Part shown: positions 1 through 11,300 of the stretch, piece after piece
Layout of the letters: every line of letters starts with the position of its first letter
How positions within the stretch are numbered: the first letter of the stretch is position 1
Source: Pyrocephalus nanus
Taxonomy: Eukaryota; Chordata; Aves; Passeriformes; Tyrannidae
DNA: 64,000 nucleotides
Assembly (NCBI GenBank): GCA_038380795.1
Contig: CM076259.1
Location: forward strand, 79,519,224 to 79,583,223
Direction: 5' to 3'
Notes under the pieces: generated by a model
Told to the model about the DNA's origin: nothing
Seen by the model: only the letters and a program-made list of their open reading frames with translations
Databases searched by the model: none
Translations under genes and position numbers: made by a program

Positions 1-1156
1 CTTCTTGAGCACTAAGAAGTGTTTCTTGATCTTACTAGAAAGAGGAATTAACACCCAACAACTTCAGAGATCACTTGATAACAAAAATATCCTAAAATAT
101 GTGAGCTCAACAAGTGTAAAAAAACTTCAATGCTTAAAAATATAAAGAGAAACTGATGTTGTACTTATAAGACAAATATGATGCAATTACTACCAGAGTA
201 AGGTAAATTGCAGGAAAGTCCAAGAAGATTGAAAGAATATTTGTTGAAATGTATACATTACTGCAGCAGGTTATTGTCCTGCTTTTACACACATTTAAGT
301 AGGGAACTAATCCAAAGGGGAAATAGAGGGGGAGTTAGATACTCATGTAATAACTAGTCAAATGTTACAACAGGGCAAGCTTGAAAAAGTAAGTTTCCTG
401 ACTCCTTAAACACATATGTCTTTTAACTGCTGTACATTTTGAAATAATTATTACACTACTGCAAAGCTTGCATAGTTTAAAGAGTGATATTTTTTTAAAA
501 TGAATTTTATAAAAAATTTACCTACACCAGATGCAAAGTTCTGAAAATATAAAAGTTAAAATTCTTCAACTCCTTTTGAACTCTCCTTTAGAACAATATA
601 ATTAAGTCACAAGAAGTAGACAGAGCTAGAGGGAACAGCAGTAGGATGGAAAAAGCAAAATCCAAGAAAAGGCAAATAGATTTTTTCCAATAGTAAACTC
701 AACAGAAGTAAACTTTGAAGGCAGGTTGAAGATTAAATAAGTCAATTTTAGAAAAGAAATAAACAACTCAGAATCAGAGAAACTATGAGAAAACAGAAAT
801 GCGCTTTCAGTCCTGGGGAACAAAATAATTAAAATAGATAGAAAGCAAAATAAATTAGCTATTTGTCCTGTTGTAGCCACAGCAGAATTTATAAACTTCA
901 ACTTTCAGGTAGAAAAGAGAAGATAATTGTCGATGACACTCAAGAAAACTGCAAAGCCACAGGGCACAAGAAAACAAGACAATGCAGCACCACCAGATGA
1001 CACACTGGATTAGGGAAGACAACGCAAACTGGATCTCATAGCTACTGCACACAGGCTAGTGATACAGCTATTCTAATACCCAGTAACTTCTGGCTTTCCA
1101 AATACTCTATTCTTGTCTGCATTACCTGAACCAGAACCTTTAACCACGCTAAAATG
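1..1156. other. AT-rich non-coding DNA, no feature seen
   Basis: This stretch is AT-rich with many short A and T runs and stop codons in all frames. Two minus-strand open frames (626-901 and 855-1052) have no recognisable domain and simple hydrophobic composition, so I treat them as chance. No repeat family is recognised. Confidence 0.6.
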
Positions 1157-1194
1157 ATCTTTTTACAAAGGCATGCAGTGAAAGAAAAGGGAGA

Positions 1195-1383
1195 ATGGCT
1201 CTAAAGGCTTTAATGGCTTTAATGGCTTTAAAGGGAGAATGGTTTAGATTGGATATTAGGAAGAAACTATTCACTGTGAGTGTGGTGAGGCACTGGAATG
1301 TGTTGCCCAAAAGAGGTGTGGATACTTCATTCCTAGAAGTGTTCAAGGCCAGGTTGGATGATGCTTTGAGCAACCTGGTTTAG
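1195..1383 (+). pseudogene. CR1 ORF2 C-terminal remnant
   Basis: This is a 62-codon open remnant of the CR1 ORF2 protein (endonuclease plus reverse transcriptase). Only the extreme C-terminus is left: RLDIRKK, RHWNVLP and EVFKARLDDALSNLV match the conserved tail of CR1 ORF2, and the natural stop (TAG, 1381-1383) is retained. The first 13 or so residues (MALKALMALMALK) come from the 9-bp tandem expansion and are not CR1 protein. No catalytic part of the protein is present, so the piece is non-functional. The apparent ATG lies inside the repeat and is not a true start. Confidence 0.9.
1197..1232 (+). repeat. 9-bp tandem repeat inside CR1 copy
   Basis: There are four adjacent 9-bp units: GGCTCTAAA, GGCTTTAAT, GGCTTTAAT, GGCTTTAAA. 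The array is flanked on both sides by GGGAGAATGG (1189-1198 and 1233-1242 approximately), which suggests duplication of a CR1 segment followed by slippage. The array keeps the reading frame because 9 is divisible by 3. Confidence 0.9.
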
Positions 1384-2961
1384 TGGAAGGTATCCCTGCC
1401 TATGGCAGGGAGGATTGGAGCTAGAGAACCAAGATCACTTCCAACCCAACCTCTTCTGTGATTCTATGATTCTATGATTCTATTATGATCTTGCTATACA
1501 GATCCAGAAGACACAAAGCCTCTGCCATACAGAAATGTTTTTCACAGGAGAAAGGCAGAAATTCTAACAAAGAATTGGAAGGAACCACGAGCATGAGGCT
1601 CCACTTCTGACTTTTTGGCTGTGGAGGCTGTTTTGACCCTGCAGGCTCCTTGAGTTCCGGTCAAGTCCTGCTTATACACATCAGCCACTGAAGATAGAGG
1701 ATAGAGGACTTGGATTTTCCATATGAGTTCAAACTCTGCTCCTTTAAACACTTTTTATTCAGCAGCAATATCCTAATAGGCCCAGAAGTCAGATTACATC
1801 ATCGTTAAATGCAGTTTGCTTTCAGATACACACTGCTTGCCCAAATAAATCTGAGAAAAGCCTGCACAGAGTACATAGTACAGAATACCCAAAGAGACCC
1901 AAATCTCATTGCACAGTTCTGGTAATGTGAGCATAATGCTCTTAGGCCTGCAAACTTATTCATCTGCATTTCAAAGAATACATATGATTTTCTCACCAGA
2001 AACATGTTAATGGTGCCATGAAAAGCACAGAGAGTTCAGTAAGAGATGTCTTTCACCTGTGGTGCCTGGAAGATCTTTTGAAATGAAAAGTTTTCCAAAA
2101 AATATATATAAGCAATTCCTATAGTGCAAAATTTGTTTTTTAGCAAAAGTCATTGAAACATTGATTTTTAAAAAAGTATATTTTGACTGACATGAAATAC
2201 ATAAATTTTTATCATTCTTTCTCCTTCAGAAAAAAATGTTGGATCTTAACCAGCTTTACTGAAGTTACAGAACTTTCATGGTTTGCAGTAGTTTCCTTAT
2301 ATAAAAGATATAACATGTTGGAAATAGCTGTTGAAATACTGCACTCAATCAAAATCTGAAATGGGCATTTCTTTTGTGGTAAATATCACATCTTAGAGGT
2401 TTTTGAAAATTCATCTAAAAATCTCTAGAAAGATTTTTTTTTTGATTATTTCTCAGAAGAAAACTCTCCTATTTGGAAATTCTCCTACATACTAGGATAT
2501 AGGAATTCTCCTACCAGCAACTGTTTTTTCAGTAAAGTTTTGTATCCATGTAAATGTTCACTATGTGAACAACAGACCCCACTGGTCCAAGCAGCAGCCA
2601 GCCATAATGCTGGATCAGAAGCAGGCAGTACAGGGAAAAAAAGAGCAAGGAAGATATTTCTGCAGAAGGGACAGCAATTTCCAGCTGGGACACGCTCTGT
2701 TTAGCAAATGGTGAATGTGCAAAGAATAAAGAGTATGAACTGAATGTCTACTAAAAAAAAGGAGAATGACTAAATAACAAGAATAATTACAAAAAGACCA
2801 CCTTTTGGGCAGTGGAGCTGAAGGACAGTTGTATCGATTGTAAAGAGTGCATCAGCTGCCATAACACTTGGGGAGAAAATATAAAGGAATAAAAGCCAAG
2901 GATCATATAAGAGCAAAAAAAGGCTGCTGAGGGATCATTTAACGATTTCACAAGAAAAAGC

Positions 2962-2976
2962 AAAAAAAAAAAAAAA
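2962..2976 (+). repeat. Poly-A tract (A15)
   Basis: An uninterrupted run of 15 A. No LINE or processed-gene body is recognised directly upstream, so it reads as a simple homopolymer. Confidence 0.9.
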
Positions 2977-4298
2977 GGCAGAAATGGAAATCTCCCCCCA
3001 AATCTGAAAGCACACTATGCCCAGCTGTATCTGAAGATTTAATTTGAGCATAAGCTTAAACAGAAGACATGCACCTGAAAATAGCATTCAAATACTGGAA
3101 CTTCTAATTTCCTTGAAAGTCTGTTTGGCAAAGAAGGGGAAAACATTTTTAAAAATAGAAAATAAAAAGTAAAAAACTACCAAAAAACAACCAATAATTC
3201 CTGGAACACTGAGAAGTAGTCTAAGGAAATAAGAAAGTTACAAGTAAACCAACTCTGTTCTTCCAGGAAGTCCGTGATATTAGATAATTCTGTGACAACA
3301 TGCAGTGCTAAGAACTACTACAATGTAATTTTCACACTTCTGCAAGAGACAGGCAACCTGTGACACATGGGCCTATAAAGCTGACAAAAGTTTGAATATG
3401 ATTATTTTTCCCGTATATATCTTTAAGGCATGAACAAAAAGATATATACCTCATGCCTGAGCACCCCAAAGCCTTGGAAGAACAAGTATTAAGAGAGCCA
3501 GCGAGCTAAGGTAGAATGCAGCTGAATTGTTTATGCCTCCCACTATTAGATTTTCTTTCTGTTTCCTTATTTCAAATTGGTGGAGCTATATTGCTTGTTG
3601 TATGGAAAATTATTTTGTGGGCTATGATAAGAAGTGACATATGAAAATAAAATTAAGATGAAGACTGAAAAATAGGACAAAAATTTCTTTGGATGAGGCT
3701 CATCTATCTCTGAAAGATGAGCATAGTTTTGCAATCACCACACAACAGAAGAATCTTAGATGGTGGAGGTGTAAGAAAGGGAGGAAAAAAGAAAGAAACT
3801 ACCTACTAGATGAGAGCATGGAGTTCAGTTTTTAGGCCTTTGCTCCTATAACAATACTGCTCAAAAAGAAGTGAAAAAAATAAAAATCTATAATAATGGT
3901 ATCATTTATTAAATGAAGAAAACCAGACATTTTTCCCACATTTTAGATGGGCATGTAAACAAACTTCAAAAAACAACACAGTTTTGTTTCTCTAGAGTCT
4001 TTTCACTGTTGAATTGTTATCCTTAAGTGAAAATAATGGTGAATAGATTTTAGGCTGGGGGTTTATTGTTTGTGTCAGTTATGCTTATGCTCTAGATAGC
4101 TCCTATAAATGCACATATTGGAGCATAAAGTGCACCATAGGCATTTTATCATTGTTTTGAAAAGTAACTAACCTATTCTGGCCCAACAGCCTTCATAGCA
4201 CAACCAATGCCATTATATATACACAGAACAGCTCAAAAATTGCAATGTAATTAATAATGATTCTCTAGTCAAAACAGTTGATCATTCACTGTACTGTA

Positions 4299-4330
4299 GG
4301 CAATGAGTCAATGAGGCAATGAGTCAACAA
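4299..4330 (+). repeat. 16-bp tandem duplication
   Basis: GGCAATGAGTCAATGA (4299-4314) is followed directly by GGCAATGAGTCAACAA (4315-4330), 14 of 16 identical. Each copy contains TGAGTCA, the consensus AP-1 binding word, so the pair creates two AP-1-like sites 16 bp apart. Confidence 0.85.
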
Positions 4331-5362
4331 AATACTAGCTGTAAAAATGTAGCCACATGATCGAGTTTATTTTATTTATAATGAGCACCTTTTGCTATCC
4401 CTAATTGGCTTCATAAACAATCACAGTTTGATATTACCATGCTAATTGTTTTAAACCATTTTCATGTTAAGACAATTACATACAAGGTGTCTTGGGGAAA
4501 AAAAGAAGATAGCATGAATTTCCTAGGATATAAGCACTGTAGTTAAGTGCAGGTCTTGTGGGATATGATTATGGGGACTGAAGGAAAACCAGAAACTCAG
4601 AAAACAGAACAAACTTACTCTACTAGGCTCATCCAAGAAATATTAGAACAACAAAGTATGACAGTTAACTTCCTTTATAGTTCCTGCACTGACACGTTTA
4701 AGAGAGATGTTACTCCTCAGTTGTGTGAAAGCAAGAGCATGAGAATCCACTTCACTTGCTGTCAGTTTTTACAGCACACAGTGGATTTCTGGACTAGAAA
4801 TGTGCCTTTGTAGTACTACTGCAGTACAAGTACTGCAACACAGTCTTTGTGCAAAGCTATTCAGTAGTAGCTGTTTGTCCATCATTTATTTGAAAAGACT
4901 ACTTGATTCTTTAATTCCACTCCAAGACAAATACACTTAGTTGTAATATTGTGACTTTGAAGCCATATAAACACACTTTTTTTGTTGTTTTTGAAAATAC
5001 ACAATGAATGACACCATTTCTGATGTAAAGCAGTAATATAAGTGTGAATCTGATAAAATAATTTCAATAATACCCTCGAATTTCAGTGAATAGCATGCAA
5101 TGGGCATCACAAAAGACAAGGTAAAATCCTCTAGAAAAGAGATGAAAAAAGCTTCTATAAAAGAGAAGAGCAGGAACATGTGATGAAAAGATAAAGAGCT
5201 ACATCTAGGTTTTACATCAAAGTCAAGAGGATTGATGACAAGATACCTAACCTGGAAGAGAAAGTGTTATTCCCAGCAATACAAGCTGAACCCTGTGTGA
5301 ACAGAGTGAGGAAGAACACTTGGAGGAGAGAAAAGGATTGGAAGCAACAGAATAAGAGAAAA

Positions 5363-5396
5363 CGTGTATGTGTGTGTGTCTGCGTGCATGTGTGTG
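5363..5396. repeat. Imperfect (TG)n microsatellite
   Basis: A GT/TG dinucleotide tract interrupted by CTGCGTGCA. Interruptions suggest an old, slowly mutating microsatellite. Confidence 0.9.
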
Positions 5397-8300
5397 AGGG
5401 GGAGACTAACATCAGAAGAAACTAAAATAGAAGACAATTAATACATGAGGGAAACAGGCATTTAAAAGAGATTATAATTAGTCTTGAAAAGAAGAAATAC
5501 ATGGAAGAAACATCCTAGCAGTAAGTAGACTACAGACAAATAAATATTACTTCAACATCTTTCTCAGTTTTTTGTAGGTCTCAACAGCACACTATTCTGA
5601 CTGCCTAAACCAGTGTTTAGAACCTATAAAAATGATACAATACATGTATGTGTTTAGACACAGCAATTAAATGCCTAACATTGCAGAACTGTGTTTGAAT
5701 CCTGAGGTCTTTCTGTATGCTATGCTAATTCACATGAACATATAAGAACTAGACTGCTTTTAAACTAGCTACACTTCCCAAGCACTAGAACAGGAGCTGA
5801 GTTGACTAACATCAGTTTTAGAAATGTTGGTTATAATCCCTCAGTGTATTGCTTACTCCACTTTTTCTTTAAAGTATATTAAATGCTAAATTAATAAGAA
5901 AACATTAAGTTTGGCTATAACAGCTTGAATCCAGAGCTGGCATTTTGTCCAGTCTGCATATCATATGGCTCTTGAGTGTGGTACCTAACCTGCATCAGCA
6001 ATTATTATGGGTCCAGCATATTGTGCAGAATGACAAATATCTTGTTTACTCACTAACCTATTTTATTTTAAAAGTCCTGGTTCAACCTTCTACTAAAACA
6101 ATCTCAAGAATGGGCTCAAAAGGAAAGGAAAAAATGGTACACTCCATGGAAAAGTAAGTATTTACCTGCTTTTTGTACCTTTTAAAGCTCCTTCTTTTTA
6201 TGGTAAGTATGACTCATCCCTTGTAAGTTGTTGTAACTTGCCACCTAATTTTATAATTACAGACCAGATTTGTGCACACTCACTCGGTCCTGCTATAGTT
6301 TTCCAATGAGTGAATAAATGAACACTGACCTATCTTCTCAACATGATAATCTGAAGAAAAAAAGCCATTAGGAAATGCTTTGTGGATGATTTTTCTAATT
6401 GCCCAGCTTCCACTCAGGTACCTAAAAAAGATTTTCCAAAATGCTTAGCAACAGATATATTTAGCATCTTCAAAAAAAAAGCTGATATCTTATTTTGATA
6501 GCTAGATAAGATTGGAGTATTTTGCCAGTGTTTTAGAAAAAGAAAAATCTAGTTTAGGAAACCTAATCTTCTTACACTGATGCCAAGTGAAAATTTCCTT
6601 AAAGGTACTGGAGTTAATTTGGACCTGAAATATATTTCTAGCATTATGTCCTCTGTAAACATGGTAATGGGAAAAAAGATATAGCCTGCTACATAAAGAA
6701 GGACAGTATAAAACATAATCAAATTAAGATGCAAAGCAAGAATCTGTTAGCTTAAATGTATTCAGAGTTTCTGAAATAGAAAGTATATTTACCAAGTGAA
6801 TAAAGCAGGATAGTTCCTGATATGTACAACAAAATACTCATCTGGGTTAAATACTTTATTACCCTAGTCTGATTGAAGATTTTAATTTCCTAACCAGCTC
6901 TAATTCAAAATAGTAAAATTTAATCTGGCTCCACATCCTACTATTGAATATTTCACAGAAAAAATTTTGAATGGATTTCTATCTCAAAGAGTCAAAATTT
7001 CTCAACAAGTAACACAAACATAACAGAATTGGATTTCACATCAGTCAACACAGTAATTGCACGTGTAATAAACTTGCTGTAGCAAAGCTGCCCAAAGGCA
7101 GGCTATCCATATTCCCACAAATGAGCCCCAAGATGTAGGTGATCCTCCCTGACCTCTAACACTGCTCCTGCAAACCTCCCCATCATTAGGCAATGGATGA
7201 CATCTGCAAACATCTGGGAACAGCACAGTTCAGCACCCCTATGCGTATGCAGTGTGTGCTTTCCCTCCTACTTCTCATTTATTAAATTGTTTATATACCA
7301 GGTAACATGAACACTGTTCATGACTTTTCACTGCTCATCATGAGTTTCTCAAGCCAACAGTGTCTCCTCACAATCCATTCGTGGAGGTTCCTCAGAGGAG
7401 TAGAAGACAAACCTTTTTAAGGATGACAGTTGTCTCCATTCTTGACCTCTCTAATGGCTGACAGCTGGAGAAATCCTAGGTTACACTGCTCACAGCCCCC
7501 TTCAAATTTCTGCAGGTGACCAATATTCAATTGGCCAGGGGAAAAAAAAATCCATTATTCTGCTCAATTATGCAGATTTCTGAAGAATGGTATGGAATAT
7601 TCTGACCCTGACAAGGACTCAAGATTGGATTTAGTGCAGCATTATGTGATTTCCAGAGAGGACAATTAATCTCTGAACAAAGCAGTTCAAGGCAAGCAGC
7701 ACTGGGTACTGCCTGGAAGAGGATATGCATTTTGCAGCTCAAGGAGTCAGGTCCTGCAAATTGAAGAGCTCCCTGCAATATCTGTAGGGCTCTTAACACA
7801 TCTCAAGATAGCAAGTTGTTGGAGTTCAATTAAAAGAAATATCTGAAAGTCTTAGGTGGCTTAGAAAATAACATCACTTGTTCTGTTTTGCCATTTGCAT
7901 CTCAAAAGATGTAAAGTAACCTGAAAAAAATAATTATACAATTCAAAAAGGAAAATGCCTAATTTAATAACATCATCATCTCAGTCACATGAACAAGCAT
8001 ATTGTAGCTGAAAAACCATAAGTCAAATGTCTTCCACTTTATAGGTGATTAATTCACCAAAAAAAATTATTAATAAATCCTTCTCTTCGAGTGATCTGAT
8101 TGTAGTCCATCAATTGCATACACATCCATAAGAACTAGGAACTTATTTCTGCAACATGGAGTCACACTAAATCAACACTTCAACTTAGGAGAAGAGTAAT
8201 ATCATCACTGAAGTACAGATGAGAATTTTAGCTAATGTCTTAAATTCTAAATCTCACCCCTACCATATCCCCGCTGATTCAAAGGAGCCTTTTCTGTACT

Positions 8301-11300
8301 TAACAGGTATGCAAGGAGTTATATGAGGATACAGATTGATGAAGGTTCACATCACAAATCCTGAATGGATATTTAGTGTCTATCATCACAGTTAAGATAT
8401 AACTATTAAGAAAATCAAAAGGGAGAAGATAATTCTGAAAAAACTGCATCTAGATTTTAGATATTTAATTATCATATTCAACAGCAAACTTAAGAAATGA
8501 ACTAGGGTTTTTTTTCAACCAGTTTTTCAGCTTAATGAATAGATTGCACAGCAAGTCACAGCTACAGCACATTCTCTTCTTTAAGCACTTTTAATAATGC
8601 AGTGTAAAATATAGGGAAATTATTGTCTTGTAAATTACTGTCTTTGGCTCTGGTTAAAAGAAAGCTTCCAAATTCTACCCAGTTAATAATTTTTCACAAA
8701 GCCCTGTATGAAATTAAGGTTCCCATATCTTGCTGAAGTTTTCTTATACTGCTAGAAAATTCTTTGATAATACTAAAGAGGTTTACTAAAAAAAAATCAT
8801 AGAGTGAAATAGAAAAGTGAAAAGATCTCCTCTTCACAGAGAAAATGTCCCTCTGAGTTGGCACAGGAGGAGTGACAAATAAGCTGTTCCTGAACTGAGG
8901 CAAGAGGAAATCAGCTGTTATTGACATAGAGGAATGATGCTGCCACACTTCAAGGAGACTGTATGTACAAGAATGCTGAACCTTCCGGACACAGTGTTCT
9001 CACATGGGACAAACTCAGCCCACTGTGAAACTACCACATGTTATGTCGCTTGAAGCATGTGAATGCAACTTCAGCCTCATAAAGACTCTATACAGAATTT
9101 CTGAAGCCAGTAGGTCTTCAGCAGCTTGTCAGCCAATTTTATTTTTATTAATATCAATCAGAAGAACTTGCTGTTTGCGCTTGTCACTGTGCTAAGAACG
9201 GTTACAGTTCAATGTCAAGGAGTATTCACAAAATGTTTTCTTCTCTATGTAGACCTTCAACTTTCATAACAATTTCTCTTCCTTACTTGGGCTTGAATTC
9301 ATCCTAGCAAGATATTCTCTTTAACAAAATCTATCCAAATGAAGACTGGAAGTGATACCTGCTTATGTTTTCAAGTAAAGCACCTCTCAATCCCACTTCC
9401 CAAAAATCCCAGCTAAACTAAATCCAAGAGACTTTATTATTTGTAAAATTCTTCCCATTGATTGAGGCTTAAAGAGTTCTTCTTTCTATGAAAAACAAAA
9501 GTACAAGGTATTAAATGAAGCTTCAAAAAATATATAATTTACTATAGAGGGAATCAATTTACTATGGAGCGAAAGATACCCAGGTGATATAAAATTACTA
9601 TTATTAGAAGAACGGGAACACAAATATTTAGTAATTCATTTTTGTCAAAACATATGATAAAAACAAGACATGTCTACAATTATGCTATCCCCATGCACAT
9701 GAAAATTAGCAACCATAAGAAAACAGAAGAAATTAAAAATTTTCTTCTCCTAAGAATGTTTATTTTATTTGCTATGAAGACATACTACTGGTCAAATTTA
9801 TGAGGTATCCACCATCCAAAGTCATTTGGGGGAAAAGACACAGTTATCAAGTCTGAAATTACGAGGAGGTAAAATTAAGATTTCAGGGGGTGCAACAAGT
9901 CAGATACATTTCTGTGCAGCAGCCACAACAAGCAGCACTCCTGAGTATCTTCCAGAACAAAAAAATCATTAATCACTACTAATACAGGTGAATTTTGCAT
10001 CCCTGTACATTTCTTTAAAACTTTGTCTCCAAAATCCAGTATAAGCTGCCTTGAAGCTGGGAAGACCACAGTCTAAGAACCACCTTCAGAGCAAAAGGAT
10101 CTGGGTTCTTCTTTGCCCTCCAGAGCTTTACCAATGTCTCCTTCATTCTCCTAATAGACCAGTGGTTATCAGATGGATTTGCTCACCCTGTACTTTGCCC
10201 TGATGCTTCTTAGAGTCAGGCAAAGAACCAGCAAGAGGCAGTAGGACAACAGAAATCAGACCCATTGGTGTCAACCAAATCTGGGGTCCTCAACACAGCT
10301 TTTATGCACATCACTATCAGGACTTTCCCCCTTCTCCAGTGAGGGAGAGTTAACACAGATGCAGGAACAGTATCTTTGTTAACAAGTATTTGTTGATTGC
10401 TGACAAATGGTGCAAGCTAAACGACATATTAAAGCTCTTTACTCAGTTATCACTGGATTTTTTTGTGATGGGTAGATGGTATGACTGTTGTCCCCTTTGC
10501 TTTCTTCATAAACCCCTTTCTTTTCATTCTTTCATCATTTCATAGCTTTTCCATCTTCTTGATTAAGCTCATCAACCTATTTCTTATTCCTCTTTCTCTC
10601 CTCCCACAGATGTGTTTTTTTCAGTCTTTAAATCTCTCCTAGAAACCAGAGCTGGAAAAGCAAATCAAGATGCCCAGCAAGCTCAGTCAAAATAGCAGTA
10701 CTAACTTGACAGCTTTAGCCCATCAAAAGACTTCACAGAGGACAGTTATGTTTAAGCAAAATATTTAAGATAGATATCATAGCAGAGACAGCAGATATGC
10801 TCCCTGTTTTGGGCTGTAACTCTGTATTGCACAATTAATTGGACCCTTCAGGTGGGAGGCATGAAAACTAAATAAATAAATAATTTGAGGCTTTATTTTT
10901 AAATTGAAACCAATGAAGAAGGATTTGATTTTTTAAACAATCGACATTTCAAGAATATTTGATTTTTTAAACTTTCCTTCAGGATAAAATTACAACTAAA
11001 TTGGCTGAAGAATACATGAATGCAAGTTATGGAGGAGAAAATGAATTGTGGAGGAAAAACCCCAACCTTTTAAAAATCAGACTAGTGAAACTGTAGAGCA
11101 CCTTACTCAGCAGAGTAGTGAAGAAGAAGAAAAAATATTAAATTCTGACATAGAACAACTTGAAAATGGCTAGCTTTCTGCCTGCAATAATATGAGGGTA
11201 AAACTGCACAAAACTTTCAGTCATTGTGTTATCAAATTCCTGACAACTACGTCTGAATAAAATGATTCTCCACAATTTGAGTAAAGTCAACATAGAATAA

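Larger units (their letters stand above)
1157..1484 (+). mobile_element. CR1 LINE, 5'-truncated 3' end
   Basis: This is the 3' end of a CR1 (chicken repeat 1) non-LTR retrotransposon in plus orientation. It begins within the ORF2 tail (TTTTTACAAAGGCATGCAGT matches the CR1 block before the final helix region), runs through the ORF2 stop at 1381-1383, then a short 3' UTR. The 3' UTR keeps a perfect hairpin, CCCTGCC at 1394-1400 and GGCAGGG at 1404-1410, and the line ends with ATTCTATG octamers at 1461-1484. Severe 5' truncation is normal for CR1. The copy is old but its last frame is still open. A 9-bp tandem expansion at 1197-1232 is not part of the CR1 sequence I know. The family call is very secure; the exact 5' edge is approximate. 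Confidence 0.95.
1485..5362. other. AT-rich non-coding DNA
   Basis: No gene is recognised here. The stretch contains poly-A at 2962-2976 and a 16-bp tandem at 4299-4330. The segment 4150-4440 is rich in TAAT/ATTA and CAATTA-type words and lacks low-complexity runs, which is the look of a conserved non-coding element (inference only). Open frames at 1542-1751 (-), 1805-2005 (-) and 4547-4813 (+) show no domain. Confidence 0.5.

Noticed and set aside
5945..6157. Plus-strand frame ending at a GTAAGT donor-like site (6154), exon-like
   Set aside because: The translation is not recognisable, no clear acceptor lies upstream, and single donor words are common in random AT-rich DNA.
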